Below the pieces are notes generated by a model, which saw only the letters and a list, made by a program, of their open reading frames with translations, had not been told where the DNA came from and did no database searches. 64,000 nucleotides of DNA from NCBI GenBank assembly GCA_903813345.2, contig CAIIXF020000008.1, forward strand, positions 28,710,005 through 28,774,004, given 5' to 3'. Below are positions 48,240 to 61,379 of the stretch, one piece after another; within the stretch, counting starts at the first letter, position 1; each line of letters starts with the position of its first letter. Position numbers and translations under genes: made by a program. The DNA is from Owenia fusiformis (lineage: Eukaryota > Annelida > Polychaeta > Sabellida > Oweniidae).

Positions 48240-49500
48240 AAAAATATACATATTCATTACCTTTTGTTGTTTGTCTTTACATGCTTGATGAAGCAAGATG
48301 ACTTGACTAGTTAACTGGAATTACATTAAGATTAATATCCCCACCCCTCATGGTTGTATACTAGTTTTAAGGTTTTTAAAAATGATTGCATGCACTGTGT
48401 AAGTTATGAACCAAAATCACGTTATTATTCATTAAATAACCAATTATTGGTAGCTGTAAAAATGAAAAAGAGACCGTAGTTTTATTCCTTACATCTGGTT
48501 ATTCCTTACATCCTTGGCCTTTTAATCTTTCCCTACTTGAGGGGAGGTATTCTTTACCTAGTACACTTAAGACAGCAGCCTTTCGTTTGATCTGTAACTA
48601 TGCAATGACACACCAGTTATACTACCCCCCCACCCAACTGAATTTGAATTAGCATTAACATAATGCTTGATATCCAATATTAAATCACTAAATGTTGCAA
48701 TTAGATCAAATAAATTAAGTTTCATATAAATAAGTTAAAATATAAAAAGGATTTGCCTGCCATGTTTTCAGTTTCCATTAAAATATGTTTTAAGATTCCC
48801 TGTTCATGAACTTCATAACCAACTTATCTTTTCATTGTTCAATTGTACAATCAAGACTTGGTAACTTATGTCAAATAACACTTATACACAGCCATATAAA
48901 TAATATATATTCATTACCTTTTGTTGTTTGTCTTTACATGCTTGATGAAGCAAGACGACTTTACCAGTTAACTGGAATTACATTAGGATTAATATCCCCA
49001 CCCCTCATGGTTCAATACTAGTTTTAAGGCCTTTTACAAATAATTAATTGCATGCACTGTGCAAGTTATGAAACAATCACATCATTTATTTATTGAAAAT
49101 GATATACAAACAGTAGATAGGTTTATTCCTTACATCTGTTTATTCCTTACATCCTTCGTCTTTTAATCTTTACCTTTCCCTACTTGAGTGGAAGTATTCT
49201 TTACTGAGTAGGCTTTAGGCGGCAGCCTTTAGTTTGATCTGTAACTATGCAATGGCACACCAGTTATACAACCCTCCCCCCATCTGATTGAGACCATGAA
49301 TTATGAATATGCATTAACTCTAGGTTTGATATACAATATTAAATCATTAAATGTTGCGATCAAGATTCATAAAAATAAGTTAAATATAAAAATAGATATG
49401 CCTTCCCATGTTTTGAAAGTTTCAATTAAAATATGATTTACAGTTTCCTGTTTATAAAATTCATAACTAACTTTTCTTTAATTGTTCAATTCTACAATCA
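48240..49500 (-). repeat. Duplicated exon pair (54 nt + 40 nt)
   Basis: About 650 bp is duplicated in tandem (48240-48870 and 48897-49500). Each copy holds a 54-nt exon (48314-48261 and 48971-48918; acceptor AATGTAATTCCAG, donor AAAAG|GTAATG) and a 40-nt exon (48597-48558 and 49244-49205; acceptor TTGCATAG|TTACAGAT, donor GTAAAG). All eight splice dinucleotides survive although intron sequence has diverged, which suggests selection on splicing. Confidence 0.65.
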
Positions 49501-49745
49501 AGACCTAATTTCAATAAAAAGGTAACTTAAAATGAAGCCTTTGCTACTAAAAAAACATTTCTATACATCTAGTTCTTGATGTAATTACAAAACATGAGAT
49601 TTCCTCATACTACATTTTCAAAATAATCCAAAAACTAGTAAAACCCTTTACTTGCAACTTTTACATTCCTTGATACGTGTTTTAACTCCTCATGTTGATT
49701 CGCCCCTATATACAGCTGTGGCAGGTCTTTACCTACATGATTTAC

Positions 49746-50250
49746 CTTTGGACATCATCTTTCAATCTGTAACTATGCAATAGTACTAACAACCCCGAAC
49801 TCCCCAATACAATGAACTAAATAAATGTACATACATCTGACAAATTTTGTGAAATTACCACTCTAAAATTGACATACCTCACTACAGTTTTCAAATGCAT
49901 CACTTGCACCTGTTGATTTGTGATCTGTAACTGTTCAATAGCACAATTAGACCCACCCCCACATGATACATAATATAAAAAATTAACAATTTAGAATAGT
50001 TTTATATACAATTTTAGAGTAGTTTTATATCTTAGATGAAAATTAGAGACTTATCATTTACTTACAATTTTGTTTAAGGCATGTTCAAGATACAAGTGTC
50101 CAATATTATCAAACCAATCTCATGTGCGATATAAAAATGTAATAAAATGGTACCTGTCTCCTTTCGGGACTTCTACATCTACTGATTTTACTAGTGCCTC
50201 GTATCGTGGGCTTTTAAATCTAGGTTATCCCTCGATCTGTAATTATGCAA
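49746..50250 (-). ncRNA. Further microexons of the TTACAGAT series
   Basis: 49772-49746 (27 nt, donor AAG|GTAAAT) and 49930-49910 (21 nt, donor CAG|GTGCAAG) begin with the same TTACAGAT after (C)AG as the 40-nt exons at 48597 and 49244. A fifth copy near 50241 has lost the TAG acceptor; there the TTACAG itself would serve. Lengths 40, 40, 27 and 21 rule out one common reading frame. Confidence 0.5.
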
Positions 50251-50299
50251 ATGCACAATCAAGTTCCCACCCCCCAACATAATTCAACTTGTAAAATGT

Positions 50300-51860
50300 A
50301 AGTTGATTTATCTCATTATTTTGTTTTTCTACTATGATACATATGAACTAAATTCATTTTGAAAACTGAGTGTTATTAACAAAATTATCAATTGTATTTA
50401 CATCTTAGGACTATTTACACATAAACAAATAAAAATAATGAAGATGCAAGATTTACACAATGTAACAAAAGTGAAAGCATTATTCAAAATAACTGATGTA
50501 CAACCTGATTTTGACCAAATGAAGGCTTTTTAAGCACCATCCTCATTTCTCTTTCGGTTACTTCTCCAGTATAGGAATTATTCACCTGCAACTCACTTTA
50601 AAATCAATTTCCCTGGCCCTCTTGCCCCTTGTTACATTTTGCTTATTATCAAGTGTTTTAAATATAATCTTTTTTTACTAATATCAAGTAAATATTCCTT
50701 GTATTACAATGCCATAACATTTTTACATGAATACATCACATTAGAAATGCACTTAAAATATGCAGATTATTAGCTTTTTGTTATCTTCTAATGAACACTA
50801 GAAAAAATTATTTCAAGAAAATCAGTAATTCTTTTGATTCGATGATTATGAAAATTTTCAAAGCATTGAAGATCTTTTGTGCTTATCTTTTATTACAATG
50901 CAATAAAAATTTTACATGAATACATCACACATGTCACACTACAAATGATTTGCAAAAGATGATGATTTTAAAAGAATAATTATAATCCAAATTGATCCTT
51001 TTAAACAATACACAATTCTTCATGATTCAGTAGTTTTATCATTAGCTCTTTGTGAAATTCTTTTTTACAAAAACCCAAAAAGGTATTTAAAAGAAAAAAC
51101 ATTTTTATACATTTATACAGAAGCATCAGAGAAAAGCGATATGATATAATTGATATTTATACATTTGTGTCACATTAGATTCACAAACTGTCCAGGGTGT
51201 TAGCGAATAAACATGCATTAAATATATAAAATAGCTTACTGCTACTGCTACAACACCTCTTTAACTTTGTAGATGTGCTACTCTTAAAAAGCTCTTACTA
51301 CACAACCTGAAAATATCTCCCCAATACCATACCATATCCCTTGCATTTATAAAAAATGAGACTAACTGGCTAACTTAGTGTTCAGAATAACAATAACATT
51401 TTAAAGATATAAAATTTAAATAATTATTTAGTGTAACAGTTACAATTGTGCTTTCTAAGCCGCAGACCTTTTAAAAGCAAAATAAATCAATTGCCCCATC
51501 CCAATTATACTTTTAATAGAAAACAAATTCACTTTCAACATATTTAATTTTTTTCAAAAATCACAGTTTTTAGCGGTTAGCACTGCTATGTTGCTATGTT
51601 AGTAATATACAATGGTGAAAAGCTTATCAAATTTTACAACATATACTTACAAATGTTTTGATTATAAAATGTTAACTACCTCAAAGGTCTAACTGAGAAC
51701 CAAGTCAAGAAGGCATACATGCCAATCAGAAGAAGAGGTCTGGTTACAACCCAAATTCAGGTGTAAAAATTAACAATAAATCAACAATTATAACAATGAT
51801 TTCAACAAACAAACTTGTGAAATTTCAGACCTATTCTCATGAAAGTAGGAAAATAAAATC
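50300..51860. other. AT-rich stretch, no exon identified
   Basis: Inside the minus-strand unit. It has duplicated phrases (TTTTACATGAATACATCACA at about 50723 and 50911) but no convincing pair of splice sites and no gene. Confidence 0.4.
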
Positions 51861-52649
51861 ACTTACAATATCCCGCTGAAGGCAGGTGATACATACGACT
51901 TCAAACTAAACACGCTGGTGTGGGGGACAAAGCAGGTGGTGATATGTTAACACGAGGCATAGAAGAATTAGCTACGGTGAAGACGTCTTGTCTAGTACTA
52001 GAGGTCTCTTACGGTTACCATATATACGGGAATTTCGCAACTTGCCATCGACAACACTGATAACTTGGCAGAACATCAAAGCCAAAGGAGTAGATCTACT
52101 TTCTTGCCCGGTTTAACGCAATTCTTTTCTGGATTTCTAGGAGCCATAGATGCAAATATCCATCCTATACCCATAACACGTAAAGCATGCATGGTTATGT
52201 GAAATGTTTGCCTTAATTTTGAATTTCCTTGAATTATCCACATCTAACATGTCTCATAATGAGATATATATGAACATGATATTGTAAACTGTAACTTCCC
52301 TGAACTAAAAATCCTTCCAGATCAGTGGTGATGATATTGACATTAAATGGATAAATGCTGTGAACTTACGAAGCTGCTTTGGACATTTTCTCATGTTGCA
52401 GAAGCTGACCAAGATGCACTTAATGCAACAGGGGATATCTGGACGTTAAAGGCGGGCTTAGGCAGACACAAAACCTTGGACACCATCGGTGGAAGAGGAA
52501 CTGCCATTGGGATCAGCAAACTTCAGTGGACTCCTAAGATAGTTCTATCTCAAAACAACATTCCAAACAATGCAAATCATCTCTGTCCAAAATAATATCT
52601 TTAGGATTTAGAGCATCTTCTACGTATACAAGAGAATTTAACTTGTCAC

Positions 52650-55600
52650 CTTCAAACATTCCAATATTGAGGTTACGCATAAGTTTAAGGAACCTCTTTC
52701 TTACTCATAGCATAGGATTTGTTCCTAGATTGTTCGAGTATTCTTCTTTACTATTCACCTCTACTATGGAATACTTCCAAGTTATGTCCCTGTGAAATCA
52801 AACGTGCCGTGTTGAGGAACTGGTGTAGAATGAGATACACCGACACCTATCATATTTCATGTCCTGTTTTGAATAGGTAGAGAAAAGCATGCCAGGGTGA
52901 TTATAACACAGTTGGTTATTAATAAATTAAATAAATTATGTAATTATGTTTCAGTTTATGCCTTAGTTATAAGATATTAGTATTTGAGAGTAGATGTATT
53001 TTGTAGGATGTAATACTTATGGCCTTTTGTTATTCTTTAAATCAATTGTAGCAGATTCTGTGATCCTGTGATTTAGACGTTTTATAGCATCATCATAAGT
53101 GGAGTGAGAGACATCTTCGTAGGTCAAAGCTGTGCATTTGATCAAAGGATGGTTATTGTTTTTGTAGCTGAAGTCAAATGCTGACAATTTTCTTTGAATC
53201 CTGTAAAACTCCTCTTAAAAACTGTTTCCAAATGGGCTATGCATTCAAATACATTATATAATTATTAATTAAATGTATTAAGTATGTTTCTGTATTAAGT
53301 TAATGTATTAAGTGCGTTTCTGCCTAATTGCTTATTTTTAGAAACTATTCTGAAGACTGGAACTGATGGAACTTTACCTTACGATTGAGGGGTACTTTGT
53401 TAATTAATTACCTCATCAGGGTTGTATTGTACTGACATTTAATAATGAATCGACTTAGGGGTAGTACATCAAGCGGTATCTCAACATATCGCAGGAACTT
53501 GTCGAAGGTGCTCAACTTTTGGAATCGCTGATCAACATCTACCATTTGACATGTTTGAGCCGAGACTAAAAGTAACATCTACGAACATTCGATCTCTGGT
53601 GACGGTTTACAATTCAGCAATGGCCCTCGGTATTTTGGATAAAAGTCCCTTTGAGAACAGACATTTAATAATGAATCGACTTTGGGGTCATAATTGTGGT
53701 ACGTCAAGTGGCATCTCAACATTTCGCAGAAACTTGTCGAAGGCGCTCAACTTTTGGAATCGCTGATTAACATCTAACATATTTGAGCTGAGACTTAAAA
53801 GTAACATCTACGAATATTCGATCTCTGGCGACGGTTTACAATTCAGCAATGGCCCTCGGTATTTTTGATACAAGTCACTATGAATGTTTGATAATTTCAC
53901 CAAATTAAAGCTTTCCCGTTTTCTTCATCCGGATTTTTCACACGGTCATCTGCACTGTTCAAATGGGCCAGTCCTTACGAGGGGCGAATGTGGTCATACT
54001 ATTATCAACTTCTTGAGAAATGTAGTCCTAATAATGAGGTGAACTGAACTCTTGAGGTCAAATGTTGATTATTAATCAAAAAAATGATTAAATCAAAACA
54101 TTGGGTAGCAAACAGTTTCGTTCACAATTTTCCGAAGTATCTCTTGTCCTGTTTAAGAGAAAGAAAAGCATGGCAAGAAGATTGTACATGTTATGTGCAG
54201 GCCAGAAATTTTGGATTATGCCTGTAAAAATGGTTCCCAAAATTGAGAAGCATCAAAATGCATGATTTAATTAGTTTAAGGTTTTACTTCCATTGTTGAG
54301 ATTTTAAGGTTTTGCCTAATTGTTCATTTTAGATCGATTCTGATACTGGTCAAAACTGCAACTTAACCTTTCGATTGAGGATAAAATATTCTAATACTGG
54401 TCAAACACAGCAACTGATGCAAACTTTACCTTCGGATTGAGCTCAGATATACCTTGATAATAACCACGTCAGATTATATGCGTTGTAACTTGGAAGAGCC
54501 CTCACTATGAAAGAATTAAATGATGAACCGACCTAGGTGCTATTATTGTAGAACATCATGGGGCATCTCAACTGATTGCAGAAACTTATCGAAGACGCTT
54601 ATTATGTTTGAGCTGTAATTTGAAGTAGCATCAATCAACATTACAATTCAGCAATGGCCCTCGGTATTTTTGGATAAAGTCCCTTGGAGAACGTTTCTAA
54701 TTCACCAAATTAAAGCTTTTCACTTTCCGTCATCCAGATTAATCCTAGTCATCCGCACTGATCAAATGGGCCAGTCCTTTCGAGTGAGAGTTGAATGCTG
54801 TCATACTATTATTAAATTCTGGAGTAATCTAGTCCTAACGAGATGAACTTTTGATGTCAAATGTTGATTATTAATCAAATGATTAAATCAAAACATTTGG
54901 TAGCAAACGGAGACTGGTTTACAAATTCCTGAAGTACTGAGCATCACATGTCCTGTTTTATAAGAGGTAGAGAAAAGCATAGCAAGATGATTATACAGGC
55001 TTTTCGCAGGCTAAAAATTCTTAAATATGTGTGAAAATGGTTCCCAAAATTGATATTATTTAACTCATTTTAACGTTTTACTTATATTGATTGAGATTTT
55101 TAAGGTTTTGTAAATAGTTAATATTACAAATATTCCGATATGGGTCAAACAGTGCAGCCGATTCAAACTTTACCTTCCGATTGAGGCCAGGTGTACCTAG
55201 TTAAATACCACGTCAGTTTATGTGATGTAACTTTGAAGCTTTTCACTTCTTCATCCAGATTATTATTCATACGGCCATCCGCAACAATCAAATCACTTAC
55301 AAGCAAGGGACGAATGATGTGGTTCTAATATCAAATTATTGCGAAATCTAGTCCTAATGAGGTGAATATTGTGGATAATTAAAATCAAATGATTAGGTCA
55401 GCACATACAGGGATCAGTTCATGAATTACCAAAGTCCTGAGCACTGTTGAATTTCAACCGACCTGTTTTAAGAGGTAAGAAAAGCATGGCAAGATGATTA
55501 TACAAGTTGTTCACAAAATAGATGAAATTTTGAAAATGAAAATTGACTATGCATTCAAATACATAATTTATTTACTTAAATGTATTCATTGGATAAGTGA

Positions 55601-56939
55601 GCTTTGATGTTTTGCCCAATAGCTTACTTTAGAACTATTCTGATAATGGTCAAACACTGCAACCGATTCAGACTTTACCTTCTGATTGAGGTCAGATACA
55701 CCTAGTTAATTACCATGTCAGGACAATGTGTTGGAACTTGGAAGAGCTGTTGCTATGATTGGATTAAGTAATGAATCGACTTTGGGGTTATTATTGTAGT
55801 ACATCAAGTGGCATCTCGACATCGAGGACGCAACATCTACGAATATCCGGTCTATAGTGACAGTTTACAATTCAGCAATGGCCCTCTACATTTTGAATAA
55901 AAGTCCCTAAAGAGAATGTTAATTCATTTCTTTCATCCAGATTATTCACATGGTCATCCGCACTGATCAAATGGGCCAGTCCTTATGAGCGAAAGGGGAA
56001 CATCATGTTACTTTGATCAAATTCTGGCGAAATCTAGTCCTAATGAGGCGAATGTAGTGGATTATTAATCAAATGATTAGATCAAAATGTAGTAAGTTCA
56101 CGCTTTGCCGAAGTACTGAGCTCTCTTGAATTTCAATCTTGTCCTGTTTTGAGAGGTAAGAAAAGCATGGCAAAATGATTATACAGGTAGTTCACATGCT
56201 AGATAAAATTTTAATGTTATGTGTGTGATACTGGTACCCTAATCACTATGCATTGAAGTACATAATTATTTATTAGTCAAATGTATTCTATTGATTAATT
56301 ATTAAGCTTATTTGTTTTGCTCGATTGTTTACTTGTATTTTAACTCTTTTGATAATGTTCAAACACAGCAACTGATTTAGACTTTACCTTCTGATTGAGA
56401 TCAGACTTATCTTTTTAATTACTTTTTCAGGGCTATGTGTTGTTACCCGAAGAGCTGTGGTACTGATTGGATTAAGTAATGAATCGACTTTGTGGTTATT
56501 ATTGTGGTTATTCAAGTGGCATCTCGATGGATAGCAGAATCTTATCGAAGGTGCTGAACATTTTGAATTGCTGGCCAACATCTACCATTTGAGCTGTTAC
56601 TTGAGTAGTATCTACGAACATTCGATCTGTGGAGACAGTTTACAATTCAGCAATGGGTCTCTGCATTTTGAATTAAAAGTTCCTAAAGAGAATGTTTGTT
56701 AATTCACCAAATCAAAACTTTCCAGTTTCCTTCATCCAGATTATTATTCATATGGCCATCCGCACCAATCAAATGGGTCAGTCGTTAGGAGCGAGAGGGA
56801 ACATTGTGGTAATATTATCAAATTCTGGCAAAATATAGTCCTAGTAAGTCGAATGTGGATTATTAATCAAACGATAAGAACAAACATAGACACGTTCACG
56901 AATTGCCGATGTGCTTTGGCTTCATTGCATTTCATCTTC
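52650..56939 (-). repeat. Six tandem exon-intron units
   Basis: Candidate exons: 56939-56388, 56143-55679, 55462-55174, 54952-54430, 54148-53378 and 52863-52650. Each begins after a near-identical acceptor (minus strand CATGCTTTTCTTACCTCTTA then AAACAG|G). All but the last end at (A/C)(A/G)AG|GTAAAGT-like donors, plus strand CTTTACCTTC. Exon interiors share blocks such as (plus) CAAATGGGCCAGTCCTTA, CAGCAATGGCCCTC and TGAATCGACTTTGGGGT. Introns are about 216-514 nt. Exons carry many stops; the longest frame is 65 codons. Exon 54148-53378 contains an internal duplication. Confidence 0.7.
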
Positions 56940-58751
56940 CTGTTTTAAGAGGTAAAGAAAGGCATGGCAAGAATAATTACACAGCTTGTTCATGAGTTAC
57001 ATGAAATGAGACATTCTTAATTTTGAATTAAAGCTTTTACTGTTTTACCTTAAAATAAAATTATGATAAAATTAGATGTACTCCAGATTTGTATGATACG
57101 ATATGTACATGTGGACTCATTTTCCGAGATAAAAATCTTAATAAATGAACAGCAATAGCAATAAATCACGCAACCTGAATTCTAAAAATGTATAAATCAG
57201 TACAAACTCGAAGGACATCAAAAGTGGCAGCAGGCATCCAGATTACTGGTATATCAGATTCAGCTTTAAGATTCAGATCCAGCGACTCAATTTTAGGCCC
57301 CAAGTCAATTGTTGACAATTTCTTGACTCCTATAAACTCCCTTCAATCATTGCTCTCAAAAAGGGGTTGTCAAATAAGAGATTATTATTAAATAAAAATA
57401 TAAAACATCAGCAGATATGAGCTTTAATAGCTGTCATTCCTAATAAAAAAATAATTTCAGACAGTAAAAGCTGTTAAGAACTGAATGTACAAAAATTAGA
57501 ACTTTGATGTAGCTTTTAGATCTACTCCTAAAAAAGTGTATTTTTCTTTTAAAAAATTATTTAGACAATGTGTGTGTAGTATTTCACGTATGAGAAATCT
57601 ATTATTAGTTTACTTTAATAATGATCTTCTATTGGTTCATTTCAGTGCTTCATCATGGGCATCTCAATTTCTAAAATTGATATAGAAAGGGAAACAATAT
57701 GTTCAAATGTTAAAACTTTAAAACCATCATAAATACCACTTTCACAAACATCCATCATCTATTATATGGGTCGGGTAGAACTTCTTCAGATTTAAATTGA
57801 AGATCTTGAATATCTTGACTTGTGCCTCAAAACAATTGTAAAAAAACAAACATGGAATGGTTATGGCTGAATACTTCTAGCTACAATGAATACTAAAATG
57901 TTTGAAGGTTATTATTACCATTCATTACTTTTTAGAAAAACTAGAAATATGTGTCAGTAATTCAACAATAATCAAACATGATATGACATGTATGAAGAGC
58001 TGTGAATACAACAACAACAATACCTAGTTGTTTGATTGTGATGGTAGTTGGATTTGATGTTACAGTTGGAGGAACCTCTACTTCAATTTCAAACTAGCCT
58101 GATGGTGTTGCAACTGGTACCAGGAAAACGAATGTGTGGTTTAATGAAGGTCAGAAGACTGCTGAAACCCTGTCATAAGAAATACCAACAAAGCAAACAG
58201 GTGCCATGCCTTTGAGGCAAGTTATAAAATTCTTAGATTCGATACCTGACTTTAATGCAATCATTAGTTAGTCTTAAGACAAAGTATTGAAAGGTCAACA
58301 TAGTTACGCTATAAAATCACATGGGCACAATGTTACTTCTTTATCAGCTATCTTGACAGTAGGTTTCACCACTTATTTTGGACCAGACTCTATCCCAGTC
58401 ACTGGTGTTACACCGCTATGGTAATGAGGACTTGATATTAACCAGGAACTTGAAGGGCAGCAGATGATATTAGGCAGACTTTGAAGCAGTTTTTCTTAAC
58501 ACCACTGTACAATACTGATAAGCTGGTCCTTTAAACCCTGCAAAACGTTTGTCATGCAACTAGACATGTAATCATTACCTTAATTCACTCAAGAATTCTT
58601 AAATTAAGGCTATTTATCAACTATTTAAAGAAATGATTGAATCAATCAAATTCAATGATAAACATAAATTATCAATAGAAAACTAGTCGTATCTTAACAG
58701 GAAAAACTGCTTCCGCCACAAAGGCCACACATCTGAGCTGTTTCAGTTAAC

Positions 58752-60112
58752 CTGTACTTCCCGCAGTCACTGCACTGGGGCGACACTCTACTGTGAAATA
58801 CTGTAAATAGCAAGTCATCATAACCCCCCATTTCCCCATACATATATATAACAATTAACTAAGTGTTTATTACATTTATAAATGATTTGTAATCATAGTA
58901 CTTATCATAACTTTATTAATAACCAAGAGACAGACCATATATAACAACAAAAGTCAATTAATAAACATAATTGCCAAAACTAAATGACTCACGATACCAG
59001 ATGACCAGACTGATGCCTTGGAGATGCCCGATGCACTCCTTTAGCTGGACCTAAAAAAATGAAGAATATTAAGTACGGGCAACACCTCAACATATTTTGA
59101 GTATGAGTAGTCACACAAACATATTCATGCGTCATATCCATAAATATATAATATTAATATGTAAATGTAATAATAAATCCACCATAGCATTAGTATGTAT
59201 CCAACAGACTGACAGAAGTCAGTCTGTTATGATATACTACTTTCCTGTGGAAATTGCAGTGAAATTTTTTGCACAAAATTATCAATTAGAGGAACCATTT
59301 CTTCAATAAAATAAGCATTACAAAATTTCAATTAAGTAGTAAGGTACAATTAAATGCAATAAAAAGTAACACAGCATATTGTCAAGTGGAAATAAGGCTA
59401 GTTGAAGTAAAAATGTGCAAATTAATTTTACCAAATCGGCCATTTTGAATAGCACTTCCTATGTAAACAAATATTACAAATTACCAATCTTTAACATAGG
59501 TGCCTTATAGTCTGAATATAATTCAGACTAAATAGGATATAGTCTAACCATAGCATACTAACTGAGCTGGATGATCCAGCATACAAAATACTAGCCTAAA
59601 AGGCCAAAGTCTTTGTTCATTGAATGTAGAAAAATAATCCTGAAACTTCAATTCATGTACTAAGTTTTCATCACGCAAACTATTCCTTCGTGAAGAATAC
59701 AGTAGGAAGACAAAATACCCAATAAAATGTGCAGGGTCAACTCACAAATCCCATTACCATATGGAAATTAGCATATCAAAAATTGGCCAAGGGATACTTA
59801 CAATTATGGAGAATATGGTTAAAACATGGGCTTTCGATAGATCCATTGGAAGGTTAATATAATCGAAACACAGACAACTAGAGTTCATCCCCCTCACTAT
59901 GTATTACTTAGAAAAAAGGTTTGTATTTTTTACATAAGCGATACAGTGACGGGGGGATTTAAATCTTCCTGGGCCTGTGAATCGAAAGCTGAGAATAGTT
60001 CCAAGTTTTTATGAAACATGATAATAATTAAATGTCTATCTAGAAGTAAAACTTACCTGATTATGAAGGTCGCATCGTCCTTTGTCTGGATTCCTGTCTG
60101 GGAACTTTCCAC
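58752..60112 (-). ncRNA. 5' small exons of the minus-strand unit, coding status unclear
   Basis: Exons 60112-60057 (56 nt, donor AATCAG|GTAAGT), 59458-59432 (27 nt, containing AAAATGGCCGATTTG), 59050-58993 (58 nt, donor TATC|GTGAGT) and 58790-58752 or longer. One joined frame is open through all four from GGAAAGTTCC, with a well-placed ATG (MADL) in the second. Another frame, open through the last three, gives a zinc-ribbon-like Cx2C-x11-Cx2C (CSDCGKYRLTETAQMCGLC) followed by TAA, but lacks a start codon. Either may be chance over so short a length. Confidence 0.4.
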
Positions 60113-60299
60113 CTTGAAAATCAGACAATCAAGATACTTGAGCTAACTTTTCATGAATGTTTTTCAAGCGTTTAATTCATTTCTATTCCTTGAATCAGTT
60201 AATTAAAAAGAATTGACATCATCATGCCTAATATTCAACATTATATGACTCAATATTCTGGAATATTTCTCAATTCAAGATGGCGGGTTCAATTGCGCC

Positions 60300-60800
60300 A
60301 TTTCCTTTTTCAGTTCAAACAGCATTTTCTCAACTTTCTTCCAACTAAAGACACCAATATATTGATACATTCAACAAATGGTTAAAATCCAATAGCTAGC
60401 TGAAGAAATAGAGCTCCTAAACCCAAATATAAACGAAATCAGATGTCCTGAAATGAAGTCCACCGCGAGACCAGCTCCTATAGATGTTGCCTACGCCGCA
60501 CTGACGTTGTTTACATCCAGTTGTGTTTTTATATGGGCCAATCACTGTAGTCATGCGCGATTTAACAAGAAAATAGATCGACTCTTATTTGTGATTTTCA
60601 CCTATATGTTCATATTTTACACGTGATTTTTTTATCTAATTGCATTGTGATCAAAACGTTAATTAGTTTTTCTCAAAATATCAATCGATTTATAATTTGA
60701 TTAGAATTATGTCTTAATGATATCGCCAACAGACGCGTAAGGCTACAAAATAAATCGAGTAATCACCGCCAAGATGGATAGTGACGTCAGAGAAATATTT
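60300..60800 (-). promoter_or_regulatory. Likely promoter region of the minus-strand unit
   Basis: GC rises locally, with CpGs in CTACGCCGCACTGACG, a YY1-like CAAGATGG at 60292 and 60772, and a CRE-like TGACGTCA at about 60782. No TATA box is obvious. The transcription start is not determined. Confidence 0.3.
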
Positions 60801-60896
60801 AGGCCACGCAAATTAATATGTCTAGTTTTGCAATCAAACTTGCCTGCAACTAGGAAGAACGAAGAGGTCAGATATGTCCATTTATGATGAAGCTAT

Positions 60897-61069
60897 TATA
60901 AGCTTGTATTCGCGAATGCAACTTTCGGTTGTCGGCTACCGGATACCTACTGTTTTATTGGCATTTCATTTTGGTATGAATAGAACCTGCCACTAAATAG
61001 TTGGTCTGTAGCCCGGGGTCTGTAGTCAACAGCCAGCCGAAAATTACATTCGCGAATACAAGCCTATAG
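60897..61069. mobile_element. MITE-like element
   Basis: TATAAGCTTGTATTCGCGAATG on the left is matched at the right by CATTCGCGAATACAAGCCTA (inverted). Inner arms GTCGGCT / AGCCAGC also pair. About 170 bp, noncoding. Confidence 0.65.
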
Positions 61070-61379
61070 AGCTCTATAGCTATACGTTTTACAATTTTTT
61101 CTAGCTTGTATACAACACTGCATTGGCCCCTGATATTGATCGCTGTTGGTTAACCACATAAATTGTTCTGATCATGGCGTACATGGTATGATGCACATAT
61201 TACTTTTGCTTTTAATCAATAACAAAGAACAGTACAATCATACCTTTCATATGTCAGGGAAACGTTTACATCTTTGTAGAATAATACATTACATTTTTAA
61301 TCCTTTATCATGAACCCTTTGGGAGATAATATATTTGAGTTTGTGAAGCATAATGTCAATGGATTTGAACATTGTTACC

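Larger units (their letters stand above)
36474..60520 (-). ncRNA. Putative ~24-kb polyexonic long noncoding transcription unit
   Basis: Well-formed splice sites accumulate on the minus strand only. Candidate exons with both sites: 60112-60057, 59458-59432, 59050-58993, 58790-58752, six at 56939-52650, 51914-51867, 49930-49910, 49772-49746, 49244-49205, 48971-48918, 48597-48558, 48314-48261, 43230-43183, 42962-42915, 42736-42689, 41595-41543 and 41218-41176, an exon ending at 39221, and a last exon from 38902 to AATAAA at 36479-36474. Several sets are tandem duplicates that preserve their splice sites. No conserved long reading frame runs through them; the 48-nt exons have stops in all three frames. 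The 5' end is placed near 60.5 kb by the first good donors and local GC rise; this is approximate. Alternatives are two or more adjacent transcripts, or a coding gene with microexons. Spliced RNA was not seen directly. Confidence 0.5.

Noticed and set aside
60294-60359. Short plus frame MAGSIAPFPFSVQTAF resembling the start of an iron-sulfur helicase (DDX11-like)
   Set aside because: Stops after 22 codons with no donor or continuing helicase motif nearby.
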